A DNA stretch of 64,000 nucleotides from Bryobacterales bacterium (GTDB lineage: Bacteria > Acidobacteriota > Terriglobia > Bryobacterales > Bryobacteraceae). A program made the translations under genes and the position numbers. Of the stretch, positions 53,442-62,836 are shown one piece after another. Positions within the stretch are counted from its first letter, which is position 1; every line of letters begins with the position of its first letter. The stretch is from assembly GCA_020852175.1 (NCBI GenBank), contig JADZBH010000017.1, forward strand, positions 1-64,000. The letters run 5' to 3'. Under the pieces are notes generated by a model, which was not told where the DNA came from, did no database searches, and saw only the letters and a list, made by a program, of their open reading frames with translations.

Positions 53442-55145
53442 TTAGTTCTCGACGGCGACGTCGATTTTCTTCGAGTTCGGATCCATGGCGACGATCTTGA
53501 AGCGGCGCACCTGGCCTTCGCGCAATGCGTTGGGGTCCATCGAAGGCCCGCCGGATTTCCACTTCGCCGCCAGCATGGCCGACAGCGACGAGAGATCCGC
53601 CGCGCCGCCCGGCTTCGCCGTTGCGTCGCCGGAGCCCGAACCGCTCACGCGGCACATCGCGTGCACGCCTTCGCCGAGTTCCACCTCGACGCGGTCGCCG
53701 CGCATGCGCATCACGCGTCCGCTCACGATCGCCCCCACCTCGGTTTCGGCGATGAAGGTGTCGGCCGAGGTCGGTTCCAGAACCTTCATCGACAGACGCA
53801 GGCGCCGGCGTTCGTTGTCCACCTCGGTTACTTGCGCCTTCACGGTCTGCCCCACGGCCAGCATTTCCTTGGGATGCTGCAACCGCTTCTCGCGCGTGAT
53901 GTCGCCGATGTGGATCATTCCTTCGATCCCGTTTTCCACCTCGACGAAGGCGCCGAAATTGGCCAGGCTCGTGACCGGCTTTTCCACGACGGAGCCCGCC
54001 GGGTACTTGCGAACGACCTCTTCCCACGGATCGCCGATGGCCTGCTTCAGGCTGAGTGAAATCTTCTTGTCGGCCGGGTTCACGCCAAGCACCACGGCCT
54101 CGACATACTCATCCACCTTCAGGATGTCAGCGGGCTTGCGCACGCGCTTGTCCCAGCTCAACGCCGTGACATGGATCAACCCGTCCACGCCGGGAAGCAA
54201 CTCGATGAATGCGCCAAAATCGGCCAGCCGCACCACCTTGCCCTTCACGCGGTCGCCCACGTGAATCGTCTCGACGGCTACCGACCAGGGGTCCCTGGTG
54301 AGTTGCTTCAGGCCCAGGGAGATCTTCTTCTTCTCCGGCTGAACCTTCAGCACTTTCACCTGAATCTGCTCGCCGCTCTTTACGATTTCATCGGGCTTGG
54401 CCACCCGGTGCCAGGCCATGTCGGAGATGTGAAGCAGGCCGTCGATGCCGCCCAGGTCACAGAAGGCGCCGAAGTCGGTGAGGCTGCGCACGGTGGCTAT
54501 CATCACCGTGCCCTCCTGGATGGCGGAGAAGCGCTCTTCCTTGGCCTTGGCGGCCAGTTCCTCTAATACGACGCGGCGGTCCACCACCACGTCTTCCTTG
54601 TCCGTGTCGAGCTTCGTGATGCGGCACTCAATCTGGGTGCCCACCAGCTTTTCCATCTCGGCCACGTCGCGCGCGCCGCTGCGCGAGGCGGGCATGAACG
54701 CTTTCGCGCCCACGTCCACGCGCAGGCCGCCCTTCACGACCTCGGTTACCGTGCCGGGAATGATGGCGCGGTCATTGAATGCCTGCTGCAAACCGCTCCA
54801 GTCCTTCGGTACGGCCACGTGTACCTTCGACAAAAGGTAAAAGCCTTCCGGATGGCGTCCGGTGATGGTGACCGAAACCTGGTCGCCGGGCTTCACCATG
54901 CAGGCGCCGTCCGGAGCCGTCACCGTGGCCAGCGCCAGCGCGCCTTCCGACTTGCGGCCGATGTCGATGAGCACGGCGTCTTCGCCGATGGACACCACCG
55001 TGCCGTTGACGGATTCGCCAACAGCCTCCGAGGAGGCGCGATGCTGGTCCTGCTCGAATTGCGAGAGGATATCGCCGAAGGATTCTTCTTGGTTGGAGCC
55101 GGTCTGGTCGTTCTCAACCGGATCTTGGGGAGCAAAGGGATTCAT
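53442..55145 (-). CDS. rpsA: Ribosomal protein S1 (six S1 domains)
   Basis: 567 residues with six S1 RNA-binding domains, the usual count for ribosomal protein S1. The best conserved is domain 3 (VRSLTDFGAFCDLGGIDGLLHISDM), followed by two similar ones (LADFGAFIELLPGVDGLIH and LANFGAFVEVENGIEGMIH). It helps 30S subunits bind structured mRNA starts. The ATG at 55145 is chosen; a longer frame to 55178 has no added support. It lies alone on its strand between the regulator and the kinase. Confidence 0.88.
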   Translation of the reverse strand: MNPFAPQDPVENDQTGSNQEESFGDILSQFEQDQHRASSEAVGESVNGTVVSIGEDAVLIDIGRKSEGALALATVTAPDGACMVKPGDQVSVTITGRHPEGFYLLSKVHVAVPKDWSGLQQAFNDRAIIPGTVTEVVKGGLRVDVGAKAFMPASRSGARDVAEMEKLVGTQIECRITKLDTDKEDVVVDRRVVLEELAAKAKEERFSAIQEGTVMIATVRSLTDFGAFCDLGGIDGLLHISDMAWHRVAKPDEIVKSGEQIQVKVLKVQPEKKKISLGLKQLTRDPWSVAVETIHVGDRVKGKVVRLADFGAFIELLPGVDGLIHVTALSWDKRVRKPADILKVDEYVEAVVLGVNPADKKISLSLKQAIGDPWEEVVRKYPAGSVVEKPVTSLANFGAFVEVENGIEGMIHIGDITREKRLQHPKEMLAVGQTVKAQVTEVDNERRRLRLSMKVLEPTSADTFIAETEVGAIVSGRVMRMRGDRVEVELGEGVHAMCRVSGSGSGDATAKPGGAADLSSLSAMLAAKWKSGGPSMDPNALREGQVRRFKIVAMDPNSKKIDVAVEN

Positions 55146-55259
55146 GCGGGGAGCGAGTTCCCCCTCATTCTGGCACATTGCGTGCGCGGGTTGCAGCCCG
55201 TCCCGGCCCCCGCCGGGCTATCCCCCCGCCGCCCGGCGCCGCGCCGGTCTCCACCTTCT

Positions 55260-56573
55260 ATGATGAGCACTGTGACTTCTTCCGCCAACGGTCTTTCCGA
55301 AGCAGGTTCGCCCTGGCGCATCCGGTTACAGGACATCGCCTGGCTGGCGCTGTTCGGCGGGCTGGCGGCGGTGAGCCGTTCGCGTAACGACGCCGAGATC
55401 GAACTCCTTTCGGCGCTGGCGGCATTCCAAATCGCCGAGCCGCGCTGGCGCAGTCTGCATACGCCTCGCGGGGCCTGGCTCTCGGTGTTCATCAAGCTGG
55501 CGCTGAGCTACCTGCTGATCGGTGTCACCGGCGCCATCAACTCCAGTTACTATCTGATCCTGCTGGTGCCCATCGTGTCCGCGGCCACGCAACTGGGCGC
55601 CTGGGGCACGGTGCTCATCTATTTCCTCTCCCTGGGCGGTTATCTCAGTTTTCTGCTCTTCCTCGACTGGGACCGCTACATCCTCCCCTTCCCGCAGGTT
55701 CAGGAACTGGCGCTGCGGGCGCTTCTGTTGTCCATGGTCGCCTTCCTGACGCACACGCTGGTGAAGGCGAGCCGGCAGCAGGCGCTGCGCTATCAGGCCA
55801 CGGCCGAGGAGTTGGCCGCGGCCAACCGCAGCCTGCAAGCGGCGGAAGCGGCCGTCCGCCGCAGCGAGCGGCTGGCGGCGCTGGGGCAACTCACCGCGGG
55901 GCTGGCGCACGAGTTGCGCAATCCGCTGGGCACAATGAAGGCGTCGGCGGAACTGCTGCTGCGCAGCGCGCCGGACGATCCTCCGGTGGTGCGCGAACTC
56001 TCCGGTTACATCGCCGAGGAAGTGGACCGGTTGAATTCGCTGATCACGCGGTTCCTCGACTTTTCCCGTCCCTTGCAGCTCCACCTGGAGCCGCGAAGCC
56101 TGGACGCGGTGCTGGACCGCGCGGTGGCCGAGTTCGAGCGGCACCGTCCGCCTTTCGATGTGACGGTGTACAAGAACTATTCCACCGGGGTGCGGCCTTT
56201 CCTTCTGGATGCCGTGATGCTGGAGCGCGTGGTGTCGAACCTGTTATTGAACGCGGCGCAGGCGAGCCCGCCGGGGGGCGTAATCACGTTGAAGACGCGC
56301 GAGGCGGCCGGTACGGTGGAGATAGCGGTGATCGACCGCGGCTCGGGAATCGCGCCCGAACACATGGAGAGCATCTTCAACCCGTTTTTCACCACGAAGC
56401 CGTCGGGCACCGGGTTGGGCCTTGCCATCGTGTCGCGCATCGTCGATGAGCATGGCGGGCGCATGGCCGTGGAGAGCGCGCCGGGTGAAGGCAGCGTATT
56501 CCGCGTGCTGCTGCCCGCCCGCACTGAGCAGCCGCCCGCGCCGCATGCGGGCGATTACTCGAAGGAGCCGTAG
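55260..56573 (+). CDS. Membrane sensor histidine kinase (NtrB-like)
   Basis: 437 residues: about five N-terminal transmembrane helices (LSVFIKLALSYLLIGVTGAI and others, residues 25-170), a coiled-coil linker, the dimerisation domain with phospho-histidine H217 in GLAHELRNPLGTMKAS, and the ATPase domain with N box LLLNAAQAS, G1 DRGSGI and G2 GTGLGLAIV. The ATG at 55260 is followed by another at 55263. The stop overlaps the convergent amidohydrolase gene by 19 bases. Probable partner: the NtrC-type regulator at 52021-53373. Confidence 0.92.
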   Translation: MMSTVTSSANGLSEAGSPWRIRLQDIAWLALFGGLAAVSRSRNDAEIELLSALAAFQIAEPRWRSLHTPRGAWLSVFIKLALSYLLIGVTGAINSSYYLILLVPIVSAATQLGAWGTVLIYFLSLGGYLSFLLFLDWDRYILPFPQVQELALRALLLSMVAFLTHTLVKASRQQALRYQATAEELAAANRSLQAAEAAVRRSERLAALGQLTAGLAHELRNPLGTMKASAELLLRSAPDDPPVVRELSGYIAEEVDRLNSLITRFLDFSRPLQLHLEPRSLDAVLDRAVAEFERHRPPFDVTVYKNYSTGVRPFLLDAVMLERVVSNLLLNAAQASPPGGVITLKTREAAGTVEIAVIDRGSGIAPEHMESIFNPFFTTKPSGTGLGLAIVSRIVDEHGGRMAVESAPGEGSVFRVLLPARTEQPPAPHAGDYSKEP

Positions 56574-58252
56574 CGGAGCTTGCCTTCGACCAGCGTGGCC
56601 AGCGGCTTGATCTCGCGAATCTGGTCCTCGGGGCAGGTGAGATAGTCGCGGTCAAGCATGACGAGATCGGCGTACTTGCCGGCTTCGAGCGAACCGGTTT
56701 TCCGCTCGTTGAACTGTAGATAAGCCGGTCCATTGGTGTAGAGGCGGAGGGCCTCGACGCGGGAGACCTTTTCCTCCGGGTAGATCACCTTGCCCTCGGT
56801 GGTGCGGCGTGTGACGGCCATCCAGATATTGAGGAAGGGATTGAAGGGATTGACCGCCTTGTCCTTGTCGTGGCCGATCATGTGATCGCTGCCGCCCGCG
56901 GCGACGATGCCCGCGTCGAAGTAGGAGTGGAGAGGGAAGAAATAGCGCATGGACTGGTAGCCGAACACCTTTTCGAGCGCCGGGACATCCAGGTAGAGCC
57001 AGCCGGGTTGGACGTCGGCGAGGATGCCCATGCGTTTCATGCGGGCGAGCGCTTCGGCGCTCATGAAGCTGCCGTGCATGACGTGCGAACGGGTGATGCG
57101 GATGGGGATGACCTTGTCGAGGGCCTCGAAGACGTCCAGGAGAACGTCGATGGCGCCGCCTCCCTGGGCATGCGAGGTGAGTTGCCAGCCCTTGGCGCGG
57201 GCGGCCGTGAAGATGGCGGTGAGCTTCTTCGGTTCGACGAAGAGGGTGCCGCGGGCGTCGGGGTTGGTTTGCCCGTAAAGGTGGCGGCCATAGGCGCCAT
57301 AGGGCATGCGCTGGTAGGCGGTGCCGACGCTTTGGCCTCCGTCGAGGGTGACCTTGAAGGAGCCGAATTTCAGCCAGTCGTCGCCCTGATTGGTGGTCCA
57401 CGGACGGTCGCGGATCTCTTTCACCACGGCCTCGGTGTCGCGCGAGGCCTCGATGCGCCAGGTCATGACGACGCGGACGGGAAGCTTACCGGCGGCCTTG
57501 AGTTCGCGGTAGACGGCTACGTCTTCTTCGGTAACGGCGCGGTCGCCGATGCCGGTGAGTCCGGCGGCGGCGTAGAGCTTGAGCATGGTCTCCAGCGCCT
57601 CGGCCTTTTCGGCATCCGAGTATCCGAGTTCCCGCGGAACGCCCTTCAACAGGCGGCTGGCGTTGCGGAGGATGCCGTTGGGCTCGCCGTCGGGCCCCTT
57701 CACCACTTCGCCGCCGGGAGGGTTGGGCGTGTCGCGCGTGATGCCGCTGATGCGCAGGGCCATGGAATTGGCGCCCCAGACATAGCTGCCGTCGAAGGCG
57801 ACCGGGTGAGTCGTGACGGCGTCGAGGTCGGCCCTGGTCGGGAACCGCTGTTCCTTGAGCCGGGGTGGAAGCGTGCGCGGGACGACAATCCATTCGCCGG
57901 CGGGCGTCGCGCGGGCGCGCTGCCGGATGAACTCCTGAATTTCCGCGATCGAATTGAGCGGCGGTAGTTTGCGCTTGAACTCGGACAGACCGGCGCCGAG
58001 GGCGTGGACATGGGCGTCGATGAGGCCGGGAACGACCATCTTGCCCTTGAGATCGACCACCTGGGTGTTGGGCTTACGGTCGCGCAGGACGGCCTCGTTG
58101 ACGCCCACGCGAAGCACCTTGCCGTTGCTGATCGAGATGGCTTGCAGGATGCTGAAGCGCGTATCGGCGGTGACGATGCGGCCGTTATAGAGGATGAGAT
58201 CGGCGGCCGGGAGCGTGGAGCAGAGGGCGAGGGTTACGGCAAGGAGTCGCAT
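56555..58252 (-). CDS. Exported amidohydrolase (YtcJ-like)
   Basis: 565 residues with a signal peptide (LLAVTLALCSTLPAA). Amidohydrolase-3 fold: first metal motif LIDAHVHALG with H81 and H83, later RITRSHVMHGSFM and GGSDHMIGHD as further metal and substrate ligands, and the composite beta domain at both ends (LILYNGRIVTADTRFS; KYADLVMLDRDYLTC). It hydrolyses an amide or related bond outside the cytoplasm; the substrate is unknown. Confidence 0.88.
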   Translation of the reverse strand: MRLLAVTLALCSTLPAADLILYNGRIVTADTRFSILQAISISNGKVLRVGVNEAVLRDRKPNTQVVDLKGKMVVPGLIDAHVHALGAGLSEFKRKLPPLNSIAEIQEFIRQRARATPAGEWIVVPRTLPPRLKEQRFPTRADLDAVTTHPVAFDGSYVWGANSMALRISGITRDTPNPPGGEVVKGPDGEPNGILRNASRLLKGVPRELGYSDAEKAEALETMLKLYAAAGLTGIGDRAVTEEDVAVYRELKAAGKLPVRVVMTWRIEASRDTEAVVKEIRDRPWTTNQGDDWLKFGSFKVTLDGGQSVGTAYQRMPYGAYGRHLYGQTNPDARGTLFVEPKKLTAIFTAARAKGWQLTSHAQGGGAIDVLLDVFEALDKVIPIRITRSHVMHGSFMSAEALARMKRMGILADVQPGWLYLDVPALEKVFGYQSMRYFFPLHSYFDAGIVAAGGSDHMIGHDKDKAVNPFNPFLNIWMAVTRRTTEGKVIYPEEKVSRVEALRLYTNGPAYLQFNERKTGSLEAGKYADLVMLDRDYLTCPEDQIREIKPLATLVEGKLRYGSFE

Positions 58253-58278
58253 GGTGAGGGAACCATTATCCTGTAATA

Positions 58279-58677
58279 GTGTCGTTTCTGGACAACCTGG
58301 AAAACAACCTGAACGCGATGGAGCGGGCCGAAGCGCGCGATCCGGAGACCCTGGCGCGGGAGCATGAACGGCGGCTGGCGGACAAGGACGCGGCGCGGCT
58401 GACGGCCCCGCACGCGGCGGCGCTGAAATCGAGCCCGTTCACCGACGCGTTGCTGCGGTCGGTGCGCGTGGTGGGCCATTCGCTGCGGACGGTGGTGCGC
58501 ACGCACTGGAGGGAATCGGCGCTGGTGCTGGAGGCCCGCGAAAAACGCGTCGAGTTGCAGCCGGGGCCGGAAGGAATCGCGGCCGTTTACTTCGTGAACG
58601 GTGTGGAAACCAGGCGTGAAGCGTTGGATTTGAACGGGGCCGCGGAGACGTTCGCGCGCGCGTGGCTGGAGGCTTAG
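58279..58677 (+). CDS. Hypothetical protein
   Basis: 132 residues, charged and Ala-rich, with no recognised domain. The first half is helical (MERAEARDPETLAREHERRLADKDAA), the second half more mixed, with a beta-rich end (AAVYFVNGVETRREALDL). The start is a GTG at 58279. It is divergent from the amidohydrolase and 6 bases before the SMR transporter. Confidence 0.55.
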   Translation: MSFLDNLENNLNAMERAEARDPETLAREHERRLADKDAARLTAPHAAALKSSPFTDALLRSVRVVGHSLRTVVRTHWRESALVLEAREKRVELQPGPEGIAAVYFVNGVETRREALDLNGAAETFARAWLEA

Positions 58678-58683
58678 GCGCGC

Positions 58684-59016
58684 ATGGGGAACTGGGCTTA
58701 CCTGCTGATGGCGATTTGCGCGGAGGTGGTGGCGACATCGGCGCTGAAGGCCAGCGAGGGGTTTTCCCGGCTCTGGCCGAGCCTGCTGGTGGCGGCCGGC
58801 TACGGGGTCGCGTTCTACTGTCTGTCGCTGACCCTGCGGACGATTCCGATGGGGCTGGCCTATGCGATCTGGTCAGGGCTGGGGATCGTGCTCATCGCGG
58901 CCATCGGGTGGCTCCTGTTCGGGCAGCGCCTGGACGCCGCGGGACTGGCGGGGATGGCGCTCATCGTGGCGGGCGTGGTGGTGATTCAGCTTTTTTCCAA
59001 AAGTACGGGCCATTAA
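58684..59016 (+). CDS. Small multidrug resistance (SMR) family transporter
   Basis: 110 residues, four membrane helices, EmrE/Gdx class. The proton- and substrate-binding glutamate is E14 in [32 protein letters not shown] ends the fourth helix. It exports cationic compounds or guanidinium. No guanidine riboswitch is seen before it. The stop overlaps the convergent esterase gene by 4 bases. Confidence 0.9.
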   Translation: MGNWAYLLMAICAEVVATSALKASEGFSRLWPSLLVAAGYGVAFYCLSLTLRTIPMGLAYAIWSGLGIVLIAAIGWLLFGQRLDAAGLAGMALIVAGVVVIQLFSKSTGH

Positions 59017-60317
59017 TTCCTGGGCGCGGCGCGAAGGAATTCGAGCAGCCAGCGATCGACCTCGGCCACCTGCTCGGGTACGGTGTTGTGCCCGGTTTCA
59101 ACGGCCAGCAGGAGCTTCTTTTCGCCGGGGATGACGTTGTAGGCGGAGTACATGGAAGTGGGCGGGCAGGTTTCGTCATTGAAGCCCCAACTGTAGAGAC
59201 CGGGGACCTTCACGCGCCGTGCGAAGTTGACGACGTCGTAGTAGCCAGAGGCGGCGATTTTTTCCGGCGCGCGGTGGGAGCGCGGTCCATCGGCGAAGCG
59301 GAACATGTGGGGCCAGCCGCCGGCGCGCTCATGGAGATATCCGGTGACATCGGCGAGAGCGGGATAGTAGGCGGCCAGTCCCCGGACGCGCGGGTCGAGC
59401 GCGGCGGTGACGATGGAGAGCGCGCCGCCCTGGCTGCCGCCGGTGACGGCAAGGTTCGCGCCATCCCAGTTGGGCAGCGAGACGAGGAAGTCATTGGCGC
59501 GGACGCAGCCGAGATAGACGCGCCGGTAGTAGTAACGGTCCCGGCTGTCGAGGCCGAAGGTGGGGTAGCCGGCCAGCGCTCCGTTGCTGAGCGAAGTGTA
59601 AACCGAAGGGTCCATGGTGACGGGGATGCCGTGGATGCCCACCTGGAGGGTAATGACACCGCGGGCGGCGATGTCGGGCAGGCCGCGGTAGGGCCGCACG
59701 CCGGCGCCTGGAACGTTAAGCAAAGCCGGGTACCTGCCGGGAGCCTTGGGCTGGCACAGAACGCCATAGAAGCGCGAGGGCGTGGCGCCCAGGCCCACAT
59801 TCTGAAGATTCACATGGAAACAATCCGCGGCGGCGTTGCCGTACTCGGGGAAGGGCGTCAGACGGGCGTCGATGGGCAGTTTGGCCAGATCAGCTTTGCC
59901 GGCGTCCCAAAAGGCGGTGAAGTCCGGCGGGTCCTGCTGCGTGGGCTGAATCCGTTCCGGCTGGAAGGCGGCGGTGGCCAGACCGCGGTAGGTTCTCCCG
60001 TTCCGCTCGACGGTGGCGATGCAGCGCAGGAAGCCGGGAGAGTTCATGGTGCCGCCGTCAACGGTGAGGCCCTCGGCGGGAAGGGTGACGGTGCGTTCGG
60101 TGGCGGGTGGAAGCATCTCGGGGCCGGTACGGTAGGTGACCTGGAGACCGGAGACGGGGTGGCCGTCCTGAGTGGCCGTGATGCGGAAGCGTACGGGCTG
60201 GCCGGGTTGATAGAGCCAGTCGGCGTGGTCGGTGGCGACGCGGAGTTGAAGAGTGCCGGTGCGGTCTTGCGCGAAAACGGGGAGCGTGAGAAGGGCGAGG
60301 AAGAGAAATCGGGTCAT
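59013..60317 (-). CDS. Exported acetyl-xylan-esterase-like alpha/beta hydrolase
   Basis: 434 residues, signal peptide ([14 protein letters not shown]), an extra N-terminal beta domain of about 140 residues, then an AXE1-type alpha/beta hydrolase with nucleophile S295 in [10 protein letters not shown], the Asp in [11 protein letters not shown] and the His in [10 protein letters not shown]. Family members deacetylate plant polysaccharides or cephalosporin C. The ATG at 60317 is used; the frame could extend to 60332. Confidence 0.87.
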   Translation of the reverse strand: MTRFLFLALLTLPVFAQDRTGTLQLRVATDHADWLYQPGQPVRFRITATQDGHPVSGLQVTYRTGPEMLPPATERTVTLPAEGLTVDGGTMNSPGFLRCIATVERNGRTYRGLATAAFQPERIQPTQQDPPDFTAFWDAGKADLAKLPIDARLTPFPEYGNAAADCFHVNLQNVGLGATPSRFYGVLCQPKAPGRYPALLNVPGAGVRPYRGLPDIAARGVITLQVGIHGIPVTMDPSVYTSLSNGALAGYPTFGLDSRDRYYYRRVYLGCVRANDFLVSLPNWDGANLAVTGGSQGGALSIVTAALDPRVRGLAAYYPALADVTGYLHERAGGWPHMFRFADGPRSHRAPEKIAASGYYDVVNFARRVKVPGLYSWGFNDETCPPTSMYSAYNVIPGEKKLLLAVETGHNTVPEQVAEVDRWLLEFLRAAPRN

Positions 60318-60365
60318 GGCTCGACCTAACACGATACCGCGAGAGGCCGCGGCACGGGGCGGGCG

Positions 60366-61094
60366 CTACCCGGCCGGCGGAGGCGGTTCGAACTTCGCAC
60401 CGCGCAGAGCCTGTTCAAACGCCTTGCGCGCTTCGGGGATTTTACCGTCGGCGGCGGTGAGCGTGGCCGTGCCGAAACGCTTGGCTTGGCGGACGTACAA
60501 CTGGCGGACCTCGCCGGCGGCGGCGTTGCCGGCCGGGACGCGGATGTCGAGCGCGATAGCCTCCTCGGCACCGGGGTAGGGAAGCGGACGCGGCTCGCCA
60601 TGCTGCCATTCAGGTCGAAGTTCGCGCAGGATGAGTTGCTGCGCTGCGACGTAGTCCGCGAGCGTCTGATCGGAGTCCTGCGGCTCCTCGGTGAACAGGA
60701 GGCTGCTGACAGGCCCCTCCTCGACGCGCTCATGGTAGCCCTGGGCAGGCATCTCCTCCCATCCCTGCGGCGCGGCCTCCAGAGTCCAACTGCCGAAAGA
60801 GGGGATGTCCACGATGAGAAAGATGGACTGTCCGGCCTGAATGCGATCACCGGCCTGTACCTCGACCGGTTCGGTGACCCGGGCGCCTTGCAGGAACGTT
60901 CCGGCGCGGGAACCGGCATCGCGCAGCATGACTTTTCCCCCTTCCTCCCTGAGTTCGAAGTGAACGCCGGAGAGAGTGGGATCATCCGGCACCTGGAAGT
61001 GCGCCTTATCGGTGCGGCCCACCAGCAAAGTCGCGCCAGCGGCGAGCTTTTGTTTGGCGGGCGCTCCGGTGATCAGTTCGAGTTGCAGAGCCAT
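60366..61094 (-). CDS. FHA-domain protein
   Basis: 242 residues. FHA domain at residues about 20-95 (TLLVGRTDKAHFQVPDDPTLSGVHFELRE and AGSRAGTFLQGARV), which binds phosphothreonine. A second domain near 110-235 (EEGPVSSLLFTEEPQDSDQ; GEPRPLPYPGAEEAI) is of uncertain family, perhaps DcrB/DUF1795-like. It is third in a run of minus-strand genes with a PAAR effector and a small exported protein, suggesting a secretion-related role. Confidence 0.75.
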   Translation of the reverse strand: MALQLELITGAPAKQKLAAGATLLVGRTDKAHFQVPDDPTLSGVHFELREEGGKVMLRDAGSRAGTFLQGARVTEPVEVQAGDRIQAGQSIFLIVDIPSFGSWTLEAAPQGWEEMPAQGYHERVEEGPVSSLLFTEEPQDSDQTLADYVAAQQLILRELRPEWQHGEPRPLPYPGAEEAIALDIRVPAGNAAAGEVRQLYVRQAKRFGTATLTAADGKIPEARKAFEQALRGAKFEPPPPAG

Positions 61095-61105
61095 GGCGCG
61101 CGGCC

Positions 61106-61747
61106 TTACTGTTTCACCTTGGCGTCCACACTGGCCTCCGCGGGTTCGCTGGTGGCCGTGCGCTGAAGGGAGGCCACCAACGGACGGTTGAGCAGCAGGA
61201 GCTTTTCACCATTCAGTTCGACGGTTTTGAAGGCGGGCGGCAGGTTCGTGGGCTTTCCGGCATAGCCGAGGGCGAAGCCGATGGCCGTGACGCGTGTATC
61301 GGCGAACTGTTTCGAACGGTGGGTGAAGCTATCGTATGCGCCGCGTTCGGTGAGAGGCGCGGAAAGCGTGATGACGCCCTCGGCCTTCGCACCCGGAGCG
61401 ATCTCCCGGCCGTAGGGCACCTTCGGTTCGGAGACATGGAGGCCGGGTGGCGGGTTCTCCATCATGCGTTTCACCAGAGCGCGTCCGGAACGGATTTCGA
61501 CGTAAGCCCAATTCGGATCGAGCGCCTGCGCCTGGCTATCCCACATGCGGTCGAAGACGAGGATGGGCGCGGCGCCGGTGTTGGTGAGCGAGTAGGCGAT
61601 GGTGACGCCGCCGGGGCCCGCTTCGATCTTCGCTTGCATGACTACCTCGCCGGTCATCGGCTTATTCTCCTTCAGCGCGATTCGTTGCGCTGGGGCGCAA
61701 TGGGCCGCCAGCAGACACGCGACGACGCAGAACCACGGGAATCTCAA
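61106..61747 (-). CDS. Small exported protein, candidate immunity protein
   Basis: 213 residues with a signal peptide (FVVACLLAAHCAPAQ). The mature part is beta-rich (GVTIAYSLTNTGAAPILVFDRMW) and ends in a charged tail. No family recognised. Its ATG overlaps the stop of the PAAR-metallopeptidase gene by 4 bases, and a periplasmic protein encoded directly behind a secreted toxin is often its immunity partner. The role is inferred. Confidence 0.55.
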   Translation of the reverse strand: MRFPWFCVVACLLAAHCAPAQRIALKENKPMTGEVVMQAKIEAGPGGVTIAYSLTNTGAAPILVFDRMWDSQAQALDPNWAYVEIRSGRALVKRMMENPPPGLHVSEPKVPYGREIAPGAKAEGVITLSAPLTERGAYDSFTHRSKQFADTRVTAIGFALGYAGKPTNLPPAFKTVELNGEKLLLLNRPLVASLQRTATSEPAEASVDAKVKQ

Positions 61748-62715
61748 TAGAAAGTCCGTTCCGGCAGGCCCTTTTCCTTACGGAATTTGTTCTCCGAATA
61801 CTCTTCGTTCTCGTAGGGCGGCAGGCCGGCTGCCCGCAGCTCGGACTTGTCAATCGGCGTGCCTGCCATGGGTCCGAGATTATCGCCGTCGCCGCTGTCG
61901 AGCTTGCCATGTTGCATGTCGTCGCTGTGGACCAGTTCGTGATAGAGGCCGACCTCGGGCGGACGGTTGCCCTCCTTCGCCCATTCGGCATCGTTATACG
62001 GCGAGCCGGGCGGTCCGCTCAGGCTGGTCTTGTCAGGGTCGTACCAGACCTCGGTGTCGGCGGCGGCGCCCTTGCTGCCGTCGGCCTTCCGATAGCCGGG
62101 ATAAGGAGCGGTGGTGGGCGGCGGGTCGGTCCAGGCGGCATTGCCTCCGCCGGCGTCGGTTTTATGGATCCGCGTCTTCTTGCCGCTCTCTTCCAGCGAC
62201 TTCAGCAGCTTCTTGCCGCTTTCGGTCTCCTTGATCTTGTCCAGGTCGCGCACCACCTTGGCCTGATATTCGGGCGTACCCTCGATGGTGATGTTCTTGC
62301 TGTATTCGGTGACGACGGAGCCGTCGGGCATCTGGACGGCTTTGGGATAGCCGCCATTCAGGATGTTGCCCAGTGCGGCCATGGCCGCGCCGAGCATGGC
62401 GCCCAGCCCCCCCATGCCGCCCATCATGCCCACCAGAACCGTATTCTCTCCGGTGGCGATCACGTCCATCGGACCCACGCAGACAGCCATGTCGGTGATG
62501 CGCGACTGGGGCATGTTGCAGACCAGCGTGGTCCAGGCGCCCGTGAAAATGGGGCCGCCGACGTGCGGTTTGGGCACGCCATCGACGAGGGGACAGGTGT
62601 GGTTATCAAGCACCCTGGCGGCGGGCATGTTCCCGATGAGGACGGTGGGCGCGCCTTGGACGATGAGGCCGCCATGCAAAGTCTTGTCGCTGAGTCTGGC
62701 GGCGGGGAAGCTCAT
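61744..62715 (-). CDS. PAAR-like protein with C-terminal zinc metallopeptidase (candidate T6SS effector)
   Basis: 323 residues. N-terminal PAAR-like (DUF4150) tip domain (MPAARVLDNHTCPLV and GGPIFTGAWTTLVCNMPQSR), then a Gly/Met-rich hydrophobic stretch (MMGGMGGLGAMLGAAMAA), and a C-terminal domain with the zincin motif HELVH at 259-263 (YHELVHSDDMQHG), close to M91/NleD-type peptidases. PAAR-tipped proteins are carried on the type VI secretion spike, so this is a candidate secreted toxin. The ATG at 62715 is chosen because the PAAR similarity starts there. Confidence 0.78.
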   Translation of the reverse strand: MSFPAARLSDKTLHGGLIVQGAPTVLIGNMPAARVLDNHTCPLVDGVPKPHVGGPIFTGAWTTLVCNMPQSRITDMAVCVGPMDVIATGENTVLVGMMGGMGGLGAMLGAAMAALGNILNGGYPKAVQMPDGSVVTEYSKNITIEGTPEYQAKVVRDLDKIKETESGKKLLKSLEESGKKTRIHKTDAGGGNAAWTDPPPTTAPYPGYRKADGSKGAAADTEVWYDPDKTSLSGPPGSPYNDAEWAKEGNRPPEVGLYHELVHSDDMQHGKLDSGDGDNLGPMAGTPIDKSELRAAGLPPYENEEYSENKFRKEKGLPERTFY

Positions 62716-62836
62716 ACGCTGGTTCTCCGATTCTACTGCACGCACGCGGAACGGGCGCGCGGTATCCCTACTGGATACTGCGCGAAGCGTGGCGCGAAAG
62801 CGTCAAGAAAATACAGGCGGACCGCCGCCGCCCCGC

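Noticed and set aside
58662..60329. 555-residue plus-strand open frame
   Set aside because: It is the complement of the acetyl-xylan-esterase-like gene and overlaps the SMR gene.
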